From: Crocinitomicaceae bacterium
GTDB lineage: Bacteria > Bacteroidota > Bacteroidia > Flavobacteriales_D > Crocinitomicaceae
Direction of reading: 5' to 3'
NCBI GenBank assembly: GCA_016709005.1
Contig: JADJEU010000001.1
Location: forward strand, 372,001-436,000
Length of the DNA: 64,000 nt
Shown here: positions 1 to 7,955 of the stretch, in pieces
How the letters are laid out: every line of letters starts with the position of its first letter
How positions within the stretch are numbered: position 1 is the first letter of the stretch
Made by a program: the position numbers and the translations under genes
Notes under the pieces: model-generated
Database searches by the model: none
What the model was told of the DNA's origin: nothing
What the model saw: only the letters and a program-made list of their open reading frames with translations

Positions 1-612
1 CAACCTTATCAAACAGGATCAAAAATTCAGCCCTGGACAAATTCAAATGGGTTAGGAACTTATTCTGAAGTTTATCAGCGAAGCATTCCAAACTGGATGA
101 TTTTTCAAAGTTTGGATAGTTTATTGATCATGCAGGGAAAACTTGGAAATCCATTACCGCCTTTAACAGGACTCTTTCATTCAGACGAACTAAAAGCAAT
201 GAAAAAATTGCAAAAGACCAATAAGGCAGCTATGCTATCTTGTTTTGAATTTGATCAGGCAGGTAATCTGGTAGAGTTTTCTAAATCTTATTTGGATGAA
301 TTCAAAGAAGAGAATCTTAAATTGAAAAAACCGGTTGAAGATTTTTCAATAGTCATTCGAAATAAAGCTGATGACGTCGTATTCGTGAAACCCATTTTGC
401 ATGGCTCCGACATACAAATTATTGAGGGAGTGTTATTGAAGTATGGGGATAAGCGAGCAAAGATTTACAATTTTGAATTGAACGCAATTTTACACAAATT
501 CATTCCTCAAATATTTGCCAATCCGCAAGAAATAATCGAAAAATACATCACGGATTTGCAGGAAGAAAGCGACACGGAGTTTATGCGTTTTCAAACTAGT
601 GCTATAAAATAG
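1..612 (+). CDS. hypothetical protein, 5' end outside the window
   Basis: The frame that contains the ATG at 97 is open back to base 1 without a stop (it reads QPYQTGSKIQPW at the window edge), so this is the C-terminal part of a longer protein rather than a complete 171-residue one. The visible 203 codons are soluble and charged, with no signal peptide, membrane segment or motif that I recognise. It is followed after 11 bases by the DUF6155-like gene on the same strand, so the two are probably co-transcribed. Function unknown. Confidence 0.7.
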   Translation, partial: QPYQTGSKIQPWTNSNGLGTYSEVYQRSIPNWMIFQSLDSLLIMQGKLGNPLPPLTGLFHSDELKAMKKLQKTNKAAMLSCFEFDQAGNLVEFSKSYLDEFKEENLKLKKPVEDFSIVIRNKADDVVFVKPILHGSDIQIIEGVLLKYGDKRAKIYNFELNAILHKFIPQIFANPQEIIEKYITDLQEESDTEFMRFQTSAIK

Positions 613-623
613 CGAGCATCCGG

Positions 624-1145
624 ATGAGTAAACGAGAACTTTCAAAATACCTTCATTCACTCTCAAAAAAAGAACTCGAAACACAAGTTCAGGAGCTTTA
701 TGACAGGCTGAAAGAAGTTCGTGAGTTTTACAATTTTGTTTTCAATCCCAAGGAAGACAAAATGGTAGATGAAGCAAAATTTAAAATCTCAAAAGAATAT
801 TTTCCAGTATCCAATCGCAAGCCCAAAAGAAGAAGATCCGTTGCGCAAAAATACATTCGCACGTTTATAAAGCTTGGCGTAGATCCGCATTTGATTGCTG
901 ATGTCATGCTATATAACATTGAAGTTGCTCAGGCAGCCAATGCGGATAAATCAATCAATCAGGATTCATTTTACAAAAGTATGCTCAACTCTTTTGAAGA
1001 ATCTTTGAAATACTTTCAAGAAAATAATCTGACAACAAAATTTCGTCCGCGAATTGATAAGATAATGGAAAACACAGAGACTCAAAAGTGGATCAATGCG
1101 GATGCGTTTGAAGTAAAGTTTGATCAGTTGATTTTAAATAAATAA
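624..1145 (+). CDS. DUF6155-like protein
   Basis: Small basic alpha-helical protein of 173 residues that begins MSKRELSKYLHSLSKKELE and carries the phrase YNFVFNPKEDK followed by an EYFP motif near residue 60. This pattern matches, from memory, the uncharacterised DUF6155 family of Bacteroidota and Firmicutes. There is no signal peptide or membrane segment, so it should be cytoplasmic. It starts 11 bases after the upstream partial gene and ends one base before the next secreted-protein gene, suggesting a small co-transcribed group. The family name is moderately sure; no function is known to me. Confidence 0.7.
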   Translation: MSKRELSKYLHSLSKKELETQVQELYDRLKEVREFYNFVFNPKEDKMVDEAKFKISKEYFPVSNRKPKRRRSVAQKYIRTFIKLGVDPHLIADVMLYNIEVAQAANADKSINQDSFYKSMLNSFEESLKYFQENNLTTKFRPRIDKIMENTETQKWINADAFEVKFDQLILNK

Positions 1146-1146
1146 A

Positions 1147-1662
1147 ATGAAAGGATTGGTTTTATTTCTGCTCCTTGCTTCTGTAATTTTTGGCAACTCT
1201 TTTGCTGCGTCTTTTCCAGAACGCTGTGAAGGGAGATGGCAAGGCATGATGTACATCTGGTCAAGAGGAGTATTGAGAGACAGCGTTGGAATTATTTTCA
1301 CTGTTCAACCTATAGCCACTGAAGTGAGAGCCTGGACCTGGACAACAGAATATATTTCTGAAAAAATGCCTATGACAAAGGCTTATAAGCTGATTCAAAA
1401 AAGTGAACTGAGCAATGAATTCCTGCTGGATGAAGGGGATGGAGTAGTGCTTACCAACTATGTTTTTGAAAATAAAATGTATAGTTTATTCAAGGTTGGC
1501 AAAATTTGGCTTAGCTCATCGTATGAATTTTTGAACGAGTCGCTGGTATTTGAAGTGACTTCTGGCATAAAATCAAAGGTGGAATCGAAAGGTGTACTGA
1601 ATTTTACATTTGATTTCTTACAAAGGGTTATTTTAAAAAAAAATGTTAATGAAAAGTATTAA
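1147..1662 (+). CDS. hypothetical secreted protein
   Basis: 171 residues. The first 20 or so form a Sec signal peptide (MKGLVLFLLLASVIFGNSFAA) with probable cleavage after AA. The mature part begins SFPERCEGRWQGMMYIWSRG and looks like a small beta-rich domain resembling lipocalin-like or stress-sensor folds, but no family can be named. The start codon lies one base after the stop of the DUF6155-like gene, and its end overlaps the following lipoprotein gene, so it probably belongs to the same transcript. Function unknown; cell-envelope location is inferred from the signal peptide. Confidence 0.65.
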   Translation: MKGLVLFLLLASVIFGNSFAASFPERCEGRWQGMMYIWSRGVLRDSVGIIFTVQPIATEVRAWTWTTEYISEKMPMTKAYKLIQKSELSNEFLLDEGDGVVLTNYVFENKMYSLFKVGKIWLSSSYEFLNESLVFEVTSGIKSKVESKGVLNFTFDFLQRVILKKNVNEKY

Positions 1663-1996
1663 TAAGAGTTTGATATTATTGTTTAGTATCCTCTTTTTTG
1701 TGGCTTGCGAATCACATGTCGAAATAGCTGTTCAATGTGTCGACGCTCAATCAAATGAGCCTATCGAAGGCGTTGCCGTGTCTGTTAACGCTGGCATGGA
1801 TGGTGACTATACTAAAAGTACAGACAGTGGCATCACAGATAGCAATGGCTGGTATAAAACAGATATCATGATTGGTTGCCCGGGTAAATGTTATGACATC
1901 TATATCACTTATGAAAAAGATGGATATGATTTAAGAAAAGATTTGAATGTCACAGATGGTGTGGTTAAACTTCACTCCACATCATGGTCTGAGTAA
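1649..1996 (+). CDS. small lipoprotein with a carboxypeptidase-regulatory-like domain
   Basis: Begins MKSINKSLILLFSILFFVAC, a lipoprotein signal with lipobox FVAC. An alternative ATG six bases upstream (1643) adds only two residues. The mature part (HVEIAVQCVDAQSNEPIEGV followed by a TDSNGWYKT turn and a YEKDGYD phrase) has the rhythm of the CarboxypepD_reg/Cna-B-like beta sandwiches found in many Bacteroidota envelope proteins. It overlaps the 3' end of the upstream secreted-protein gene by 14-20 bases and converges on the minus-strand lipoprotein gene with a 15-base overlap. Outer-membrane anchoring is inferred; function unknown. Confidence 0.65.
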   Translation: MKSINKSLILLFSILFFVACESHVEIAVQCVDAQSNEPIEGVAVSVNAGMDGDYTKSTDSGITDSNGWYKTDIMIGCPGKCYDIYITYEKDGYDLRKDLNVTDGVVKLHSTSWSE

Positions 1997-2414
1997 CTCG
2001 TATCTGGCATTGATAATCCAAAATCGTTGCTGATGTGCACGCAGGCTTTTTTCCGATTCTACCGGAATACCTTGAGAGATAACTGAACCTGTGTCCAGAA
2101 AAACCGGATTGTCATTTCGAACAATAACTTCTCCCCAAACGCGAACCGGATTACCTGCATATCGATCTTCCCAGCTCAATAATCCATCAATCCAATAGGT
2201 AACATTATCGACGACAACAACTGCTCCTCCTTTTTGGTTGTGAGCAATTCCAGTTAGAGGCATTACAATTGAATCTCTGATTAATCCGACTTCTTTCTGT
2301 CCTGCACTTGTGTCGCGAACAGCAACCGTTGTCTCGTTATTTTGGGTACTATTTTTGCTGGTTGTGCAACTCCAAAAAAACTAAAAACGGCAAGGAAATA
2401 AATAATAATCGCAT
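1982..2414 (-). pseudogene. lipoprotein gene frameshifted in a poly-A/T run
   Basis: An open frame of 93 codons (1982-2263) has no good start. Read further upstream, the same frame continues as WSCTTSKNSTQNNETT, i.e. just after a lipobox cysteine. A start ATG at 2414 gives MRLLFISLPFLVF, a perfect lipoprotein leader, but in a different frame. The two join if the seven-base run at 2374-2380 is shortened by one base, giving FLVFWSCTTS. The product would be a lipoprotein of about 143 residues with a small beta-rich domain (TYWIDGLLSWEDRY, VRVWGEVIVRN), possibly OB-like. Family not recognised. The indel may be a sequencing error. Confidence 0.6.
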
Positions 2415-2466
2415 CTTCAAAATTAGATAAAAAAGCCGACCCACGTGGAATAAAAAAAGCCGGTGT

Positions 2467-3486
2467 TTAGTAAGGAACCCTGATGACATAAGTTGCTTCA
2501 ACGTACCTGCCGTAACGTATAGCCGGCGTCCACTTAGGCATCTTTTTGACAAGCTCTTCCAGTTCTTCAAACTGACAATGACTCACATCACCGGATAAAA
2601 TCTGATCAAATTCAGCCTGCCCCGTTTCATCAATCACGATCATTATTTTTACTTCCTCATCGAAAGCTTCTTTACATTTTCCAGTGTTTTTGCTCACCAA
2701 ATCGTCAATTGCTTTTACTCCGCCTATATAGCGCGGTTCGCGGTAGAGTGTCGCAAAAATGTCTTTCTTTCTTTTTGGATACATTAATCCACTGATGAAT
2801 TTTCCATTTTTAAAAGTCATTTTAGAAATGATCTTCTTGTTATCCGTGTATTGAATCCATTCACCGTTTGGAAATCCATTGGTGTACTCAATTGTCACCC
2901 GTTTAACGCCGTTGGTATAATATTCTGTTTTAGTGCCATTGCCAGCCAGAATTTGTTGTTTGCCTTCTGCATCCCAGTATGAAATCAAAATGAATTCTTT
3001 CTCAGCCTCTGCAGAGATGTCAGGATTAAAATCAGGATTTATGTACTTGACTTCTCTTGGGCTGCCATCATTATAATAGGTGTAAATCGTGTCCACCATT
3101 TTTCCTGCGTCAAATTTTTGTCTGATCTCAGGATTTCCATTTTCGTAGTAGAGGATGGAAGTTCCGTGCATTTTGCCATCTTTATAAGTATAGTAAGCAC
3201 GGACGTTCCCATTTTTGTAATAGTATCTGAACTCGCCAATTTGATTGTAAGGCTTGATGCTTTTTTTGTAAACACCAATCATTTGAATCGTGAATGTCTC
3301 TAAGTAAAAATCGTGAACCAGCCAGGTTGAGTCTGCTTCATTGTACCAGGCTCCGCGATAATAGTTTGCTTCATCACGCGATTTGGTTTCATACCAATCT
3401 TTATTGAGAAAAATAGTATCGGTTATAACAAAATCTTGCGCAGATACTGAGAGCGGTAATAATAATATGATGAGCCACTTTATCAA
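2467..3486 (-). CDS. secreted MORN-repeat protein with TonB-like C-terminus
   Basis: 339 residues. Signal peptide MIKWLIILLLPLSVSAQ, then repeats of the type YYKNGNVRAYY, YYENGNPEIRQ, YYNDGSPREV and YYTNGVKRVTIEY, each followed by a short turn: MORN_2-type repeats as in YwqK-like proteins. The last 90 residues (from YIGGVKAIDDLV to ATYVIRVPY) contain the pattern IVIDETGQ...MPKWTPA, typical of the TonB C-terminal domain. The start is a TTG whose TTGA overlaps the TGA stop of mtaB, so translation is probably coupled. Likely a periplasmic or surface protein; the combination suggests envelope interaction rather than energy transduction, because there is no N-terminal membrane anchor. Confidence 0.75.
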   Translation of the reverse strand: MIKWLIILLLPLSVSAQDFVITDTIFLNKDWYETKSRDEANYYRGAWYNEADSTWLVHDFYLETFTIQMIGVYKKSIKPYNQIGEFRYYYKNGNVRAYYTYKDGKMHGTSILYYENGNPEIRQKFDAGKMVDTIYTYYNDGSPREVKYINPDFNPDISAEAEKEFILISYWDAEGKQQILAGNGTKTEYYTNGVKRVTIEYTNGFPNGEWIQYTDNKKIISKMTFKNGKFISGLMYPKRKKDIFATLYREPRYIGGVKAIDDLVSKNTGKCKEAFDEEVKIMIVIDETGQAEFDQILSGDVSHCQFEELEELVKKMPKWTPAIRYGRYVEATYVIRVPY

Positions 3487-4793
3487 GCGAGCACATGTAT
3501 CAAGTCAACTTTTACAACACCATCACGATCAATGCCAGTAAGTCTGACAGGAATAATCTGATTAACCAGTTCTGCGTTATATGACGTTTTTACCTTTACA
3601 TAGTTTTCAGTAAAACCATACATAATTCCCATGTCTTCTTCTGCTTCAAAAAGTACGTTCTGATCGGTTCCGATTTGCGTTTCATAAAATGCACGTCGTT
3701 TTTTCTCCGAGAGAATTTGTAATTGTTTGCTGCGTTCACGGCGGATGTTGACGGGAATAGAATTCGCCATTTTTTTAGCAGTCGTATTTGCACGTTCAGA
3801 ATAGGTAAATACATGCAGGTAAGAAATATCGAGCAGATTGATGAAATTGACTGTTTCCATAAACTCATCTTCCGTCTCTCCGGGAAAACCAACAATCACA
3901 TCCACACCAATACAAGCATGCGGCATAAGTTCTTTAATTTTTGAAACACGTTCAGCGTAAAGTGCGCGAAGGTATTTTCGTCTCATTGCAACCAGCAAGG
4001 TATCTGAGCCCGATTGAAGTGGTATATGAAAGTGCGGCACAAATCGATTTGATTTGGCAACAAATTCAATGATCTCATTTGTCAATAAATTGGGCTCAAT
4101 CGATGATATCCGAAACCGGTCAATGCCTTCTGTTTTATCAAGCTCCTGAACAAGCTGATAGAAATTTTCTGCTCCTCCCTGACCAAAATCACCAATGTTT
4201 ACACCTGTTAAAACTACTTCCTTAATATCGGTTTCTGCAATTTTTTTTGCTTCCAGAATTGTTTCTGCAATTGTTGCATTTCTGCTTTTACCACGCGCCA
4301 GAGGAATAGTGCAAAATGTACAAAAGTAATCGCATCCATCTTGTACCTTCAGAAACGAACGCGTGCGGTCACCTTGTGAAAAAGAGGGAATAAAAAAATC
4401 AGTTTCTTTAATATTGTTTGATTTGATAACCGCAGTTTCTTTTTTCTCCAGTTCAGCAATGTGATCCAGAATGTTGAACTTTTCATTTGCTCCAAGCACA
4501 AGATCCACACCCGGAATAGAAGAAATTTCTTCAGGTTTAAGTTGTGCGTAACAACCAATCATGGTAACAAATGCATTTGGATTCACCTGCAGCGCCTTCT
4601 TTACAATCTGTCTGCATTTTTTATCTGCATTATCAGTAACAGAACAAGTATTGATTACAAAAATGTCTGGAGTTTCATTGAAATCAACTTTTGCAAAACC
4701 TTGATTTTCGAAATTTCGGGCAATGGTAGATGTCTCTGAAAAGTTCAGTTTACAGCCAAGTGTATAGAATGCTACTTTTTTGTACTGATTCAT
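3483..4793 (-). CDS. mtaB: tRNA t6A37 methylthiotransferase MtaB
   Basis: 436 residues. Radical-SAM methylthiotransferase that converts t6A to ms2t6A at position 37 of ANN-decoding tRNAs. The N-terminal UPF0004 domain shows the three cluster cysteines (TLGCKLN, NTCSVTDNAD, GCYAQLKPEE); the radical SAM core has CDYFCTFCTIPLARG (CxxxCxxC) near residue 150; a C-terminal TRAM-like stretch follows. Length fits the family. The LGCKLN form and overall pattern favour MtaB over MiaB or RimO. A TAACTTTG box lies 31 bases before the ATG and a terminator separates it from the gene upstream, so it starts its own transcript; the MORN/TonB gene is coupled to its stop. Confidence 0.93.
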   Translation of the reverse strand: MNQYKKVAFYTLGCKLNFSETSTIARNFENQGFAKVDFNETPDIFVINTCSVTDNADKKCRQIVKKALQVNPNAFVTMIGCYAQLKPEEISSIPGVDLVLGANEKFNILDHIAELEKKETAVIKSNNIKETDFFIPSFSQGDRTRSFLKVQDGCDYFCTFCTIPLARGKSRNATIAETILEAKKIAETDIKEVVLTGVNIGDFGQGGAENFYQLVQELDKTEGIDRFRISSIEPNLLTNEIIEFVAKSNRFVPHFHIPLQSGSDTLLVAMRRKYLRALYAERVSKIKELMPHACIGVDVIVGFPGETEDEFMETVNFINLLDISYLHVFTYSERANTTAKKMANSIPVNIRRERSKQLQILSEKKRRAFYETQIGTDQNVLFEAEEDMGIMYGFTENYVKVKTSYNAELVNQIIPVRLTGIDRDGVVKVDLIHVLA

Positions 4794-4823
4794 AAATGAT
4801 TGCCCATGGTATGATGGTGATTA

Positions 4824-4831
4824 CAAAGTTA
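4824..4831 (-). promoter_or_regulatory. -7 box TAACTTTG for mtaB
   Basis: Minus-strand TAACTTTG matches the Bacteroidota TAnnTTTG -7 consensus, about 30 bases upstream of the mtaB ATG (4793) and just after the terminator of the gene before it. No clear -33 element was identified. Inferred from motif and position only. Confidence 0.45.
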
Positions 4832-4864
4832 GGCAATCTCGCAGGAAATGACTGGCTTAAGGGC

Positions 4865-4899
4865 AAAAAAAAACTCTCCGTTTTTTGCGGAGAGTTTTT
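4865..4899 (-). terminator. intrinsic terminator after the PUR-alpha-like gene
   Basis: Perfect 8-bp stem ACTCTCCG/CGGAGAGT with a 7-base loop. On the minus strand it is followed by a run of eight or nine T, seven bases after the stop codon of the DUF3276 gene. It separates that operon from mtaB. Confidence 0.85.
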
Positions 4900-4905
4900 G
4901 ATTGA

Positions 4906-5226
4906 TTATAGTTCTTCAAAAGTGACTGAGCGTTCTTCATGCTCTTCAACAGGTTCTGGCTTTTTGTATTCGCCAGAATCCCAAAGGCCTTTTATCGTTT
5001 CTAGTGCTTCAGAAAATCCTTCGTTAAATTTTTCAAAGTCCTCTTTATACAGGAATATTTTATGTTTTTCGTACTCTGGTCTTCCGTCAAAATCACCGGT
5101 GCGTTTGCTTTCAGTGATTGTCAGATAAAGATCTTTTCCTTTAGTCGTCTTTACATCAAAAAAGTATGTTCTTTTTCCAGCCTTTACGCGTTTTGAAAAT
5201 ACTTCGTCATTTCTCTCGTTCATCAT
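4906..5226 (-). CDS. PUR family DNA/RNA-binding protein (DUF3276)
   Basis: About 106 residues from ATG 5226 (MMNERNDEVFSKRVKAGKRT). Contains the single PUR-alpha-type repeat pattern (RTYFFDVKTTKGKDLYLTI ... RPEYEKHKIFLYKEDF) followed by an acidic tail (KKPEPVEEHEE). This small family is near-universal in Bacteroidota and is related to Borrelia and eukaryotic PUR-alpha single-strand nucleic-acid binders; its physiological role is not settled. A longer frame opens at 5262, but a TAAATTTG promoter box lies within that extension, so the shorter start is preferred. It follows miaA closely but seems to have its own promoter, and ends at a strong terminator. Confidence 0.85.
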   Translation of the reverse strand: MMNERNDEVFSKRVKAGKRTYFFDVKTTKGKDLYLTITESKRTGDFDGRPEYEKHKIFLYKEDFEKFNEGFSEALETIKGLWDSGEYKKPEPVEEHEERSVTFEEL

Positions 5227-5250
5227 TCCCGTTTTTATAATTCCTTGACA

Positions 5251-5258
5251 CAAATTTA
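5251..5258 (-). promoter_or_regulatory. -7 box TAAATTTG for the DUF3276 gene
   Basis: Minus-strand TAAATTTG lies between the miaA stop (5283) and the ATG at 5226. It would give a leader of roughly 15-20 bases and excludes the alternative start at 5262, which lies upstream of the box. Confidence 0.45.
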
Positions 5259-5282
5259 TCATTATTCACCAGATCGCGAAAT

Positions 5283-6206
5283 TTATTTGATAATTTTCTG
5301 GTTGATCAGTTCGATGGCTTGATCTGAATTTTGAGGTTGAAACCACGTTATTTCTGAGTTACGCTTGAACCAAACCAGTTGTTTTTTTGCAAACACTCTG
5401 GAATTTCTTTTAACAAGTTCAACTGCTCGTTCAAATGTATGTTTTCCTTCCAGATGATCAAAGAATTCCTGATAGCCAACCGTTTTTAAAGCTTTTAGAT
5501 CCTTGAATTTACTGAGGTCTTGTACTTCTTCAAACAATCCTTGGTTAAGCATTGCATCAACCCTATCATTAATTCTTTCAAAGAGGATTTCACGATCCAA
5601 ATCCAATCCTATCCACAATGTTTCAAAAGGCCTTAATTTGTTTTGATTTTTACGGTAGAACGAGTAAGGCTTGCCAGAAACTTCAAAAACTTCAAGTGCT
5701 CTGATCACGCGTCTTGGATTCTGCATATCTGAACTCTGATAAAATTCAGGATCAATTTCAAGAACTTCTTGCTGCAGTTTTTCCAGACCTTCAGTCTGCC
5801 AACGTTCAATTAATTTTTGTCTGACGTTTTCATTTGTTGGAATGTCATCAATGCCATAACAAAGCGCGTTAATGTATAGACCGCTTCCGCCAACTGCTAG
5901 AACGATTCCATGTTTCTCAAATAGTTCATCCAGCTTTTTTAAGGCATCTGTTTCAAATAGACCAGAAGTGTAACGGTCGTGGATAGAAAGATTATCGATG
6001 AAATGATGCTCTGCTTGTTCCAGTTCCGATTGAGTTGGCTTAGCAGTTCCAATTTTCATTTCACGATAAAATTGCCGAGAATCAAATGAGATGATTGGAA
6101 TATGAAAGTGATTTGCAAGTTTAATTGCAAAGGATGTTTTGCCAACCGCAGTTGGTCCGGCAATAATAACAAGAAGTTTTTTTTTATCTGAATTTACGAC
6201 AGCCAT
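5283..6206 (-). CDS. miaA: tRNA dimethylallyltransferase MiaA
   Basis: 307 residues, full family length. Transfers a dimethylallyl group from DMAPP to N6 of A37 in tRNAs reading UNN codons. Visible motifs: P-loop AGPTAVGKTS at residues 16-25, DSRQFYREMKIGTAKPT around 42, the VGGSGLYINAL segment near 106, and the C-terminal VKRNSRVFAKKQLVWFKRN tRNA-binding region. The ATG overlaps the end of the HTH-HAD gene by 13 bases, so it is the last member of the aroF operon. With mtaB nearby, two tRNA position-37 modification genes lie within 3 kb. Confidence 0.95.
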   Translation of the reverse strand: MAVVNSDKKKLLVIIAGPTAVGKTSFAIKLANHFHIPIISFDSRQFYREMKIGTAKPTQSELEQAEHHFIDNLSIHDRYTSGLFETDALKKLDELFEKHGIVLAVGGSGLYINALCYGIDDIPTNENVRQKLIERWQTEGLEKLQQEVLEIDPEFYQSSDMQNPRRVIRALEVFEVSGKPYSFYRKNQNKLRPFETLWIGLDLDREILFERINDRVDAMLNQGLFEEVQDLSKFKDLKALKTVGYQEFFDHLEGKHTFERAVELVKRNSRVFAKKQLVWFKRNSEITWFQPQNSDQAIELINQKIIK

Positions 6207-6859
6207 TCGTCGAGGAATTCACGGATGCATGCGTCACCACCTTTGCGTGTGAGCACAACATGTGCTATCTTTTTAATCTCCTTAATGGAGTCTGCCGGGC
6301 AAGCGCAGAAACCAACTTTTTCCATCACTTCTAAATCATTTACGTCATCACCGACATAAGCGACTTGTGAAAGAGAGATACCAAGTTCTGTGCACCAGGC
6401 ATTCAGAATATCTGATTTTCTTTCTTGTCCGACATGTACTTTCTGAATGCTTAAAAGTTTTGCTCGTTGTGCAATTGCCTCAGATCGGAAAGCGTGCGAA
6501 ATAATTCCAAACATCAATCCCTCAGCTGATCGGCGTGTAATTCCAAGCCCGTCTTTTGAATTGAATTTTTTTATTTGATCGCCTGACTCAGTATAGTACA
6601 TTCCTCCGTCGGTCATTGTGCCATCCACATCCAAAACAACCAGCTTGATATTTTTTGGATTGACTCGATTCGCTAAACGCAAATCTTTGCGAACAATCGT
6701 GTCTAAGTCAAGACCAAAATAATCTGCTACTTTAACCAGCTCCGGTGGAGTAGGATCTACAATCCGAATTTTTGGTATAGCAATAATATCTTCAAATTCT
6801 GATAAAGTCATGTTGCGATGTTCACACAACCAGCTGATGTTATTTTTGTAGAATTCCAT
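6194..6859 (-). CDS. KdsC-like HAD phosphatase with N-terminal XRE-type HTH
   Basis: 221 residues. Residues 1-60 look like an XRE/Cro helix-turn-helix (ISWLCEHRNMTLSEFEDI ... LVKVADYFGLDLDTIVRKDL). Residues 70-221 are a HAD phosphatase of the KdsC type: DVDGTMTDGG nucleophile motif, GLGITRRSAEGL, and GDDVNDLEVM for Mg2+ binding. KdsC removes phosphate from KDO 8-phosphate; related enzymes act on other sialic-acid-like phosphates. Normal KdsC is about 170-190 residues and lacks the HTH part. It sits between aroF and miaA, separated from aroF by a palindromic repeat. The substrate is not certain; the fusion may be regulatory or simply structural. Confidence 0.75.
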   Translation of the reverse strand: MEFYKNNISWLCEHRNMTLSEFEDIIAIPKIRIVDPTPPELVKVADYFGLDLDTIVRKDLRLANRVNPKNIKLVVLDVDGTMTDGGMYYTESGDQIKKFNSKDGLGITRRSAEGLMFGIISHAFRSEAIAQRAKLLSIQKVHVGQERKSDILNAWCTELGISLSQVAYVGDDVNDLEVMEKVGFCACPADSIKEIKKIAHVVLTRKGGDACIREFLDEWLS

Positions 6860-6870
6860 ATTTCTAAAAT

Positions 6871-6956
6871 TACAAATTCAAATTTCAAAATTCCAAAGAC
6901 CAGAAAAAAAAACAAGGCTTGAGATTGTTTGTGATTTTGAAATTTGAATTTTGGAT
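6871..6956. repeat. palindromic intergenic repeat (two inverted arms)
   Basis: Arms at about 6871-6898 and 6928-6956 are imperfect inverted copies of a word of the form TTTGTGATTTTGAAATTTG. Related words recur in the tandem repeat at 19.3-19.7 kb and at about 53793-53825. The element lies within the operon between aroF and the HTH-HAD gene. Confidence 0.55.
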
Positions 6957-7955
6957 TTATACTATTTTTCTCCCGATCGCCTGCGCAATTGGATTCAATG
7001 TTTTTACCAAAGCTCTGAACTCGTCGTGATTCAATTGTTGAGACGCATCCGATTTTGCAACTTTTGGATTTGGATGTACTTCAACCAATAATCCATCAAC
7101 GCCCATTGCTGTACACGCTCTTGTCAAATCAGCAACTCCGTAAGCATATCCCATAGCGTGACTTGGATCTAAAACTACCGGGCAGTTGGTATATTCTTTC
7201 AAATAAGAAACACCGCAAAGGTCAAGTGTAAAACGCGTTTTGGTTTCAAACGTTCTGATTCCTCGTTCACATAAAATCACATTGTCGTTTCCTCCTGACA
7301 ATACAAACTCTGCGCACTGAACAAATTCTTGCAGGGTTGTTCCAAATCCACGTTTGATTAAAACAGGTTTGGTTGTTTTAGCACAGGCTTTTAAAATACC
7401 ATGATCGTACATTGCCTTTGCACCAATCTGAATCACATCTGAATATTCAATGACTTCTTGTACATGTGATGCATCGCGAACTTCGGTTATGATATTCAAA
7501 CCGTATTCTTGTTTCATTTTCAAAAGAAGTTTTAATCCTTCTAAACCCATGCCTTGAAAACTGTAAGGTGAGGTGCGCGGTTTATAACAACCGCCGCGCA
7601 ATGTGGTTAATTTTAATTCTTTTAAAAGATCTGATGATTGTCTGATTTGTTCTTCCGATTCAACTGAGCAAGGACCTGCAATCAGAATTGTGTTGCCGGT
7701 TTTTCCACCTATGGTAACATTTCCAATTTTTACTTCTCTGGTTTCATTTCTGTATTTGCGTGAAGCCAATTGAATGTCATCTGCAAAAACAAATTTATCT
7801 GAAACAATGCTGTCATATTTAGCATCTAATTCTTTGTGACCTGATCCGCTGATCAAAATAAAATGTTCGGGTCGTTCAATTAAAAACGCGTTTATTTCTT
7901 GTGCGATTTCTTGCGCTTTTGCTATTCCTGCTTCTTTTTTAATATGGATGATCAT
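6957..7955 (-). CDS. aroF: 3-deoxy-7-phosphoheptulonate synthase (DAHP synthase, class I-beta)
   Basis: 332 residues. First step of the shikimate pathway: PEP plus erythrose 4-phosphate to DAHP. An N-terminal ferredoxin-like regulatory domain (about residues 1-70, MIIHIKKEAG...) precedes the TIM barrel, with IAGPCSVESEEQI, GGCYKPRTSPYSFQG, LIKRGFGTTLQEF, VILCERGIRTFE and DPSHAMGYAYGV. KDO8P synthase belongs to the same superfamily, but the N-terminal domain and the RTSPYSFQG and GLLVEVHPNP phrases identify DAHP synthase. Its ATG overlaps the stop of the epimerase-CBS gene by four bases, so the two are translationally coupled. Ferredoxin-like domains in this class usually carry feedback control by aromatic amino acids. 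Confidence 0.92.
   Translation of the reverse strand: MIIHIKKEAGIAKAQEIAQEINAFLIERPEHFILISGSGHKELDAKYDSIVSDKFVFADDIQLASRKYRNETREVKIGNVTIGGKTGNTILIAGPCSVESEEQIRQSSDLLKELKLTTLRGGCYKPRTSPYSFQGMGLEGLKLLLKMKQEYGLNIITEVRDASHVQEVIEYSDVIQIGAKAMYDHGILKACAKTTKPVLIKRGFGTTLQEFVQCAEFVLSGGNDNVILCERGIRTFETKTRFTLDLCGVSYLKEYTNCPVVLDPSHAMGYAYGVADLTRACTAMGVDGLLVEVHPNPKVAKSDASQQLNHDEFRALVKTLNPIAQAIGRKIV

Noticed and set aside
2349..2570. Minus-strand open frame of 73 codons
   Set aside because: Its upstream half is antisense-like noise over the MORN/TonB gene end. Only its last 21 codons, a lipoprotein leader, are meaningful, and they belong to the frameshifted gene 1982-2414.
6957..7955. KDO 8-phosphate synthase (kdsA) because of the neighbouring KdsC-like phosphatase
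   Set aside because: The N-terminal ferredoxin-like domain, RTSPYSFQG and VEVHPNP fit DAHP synthase better.
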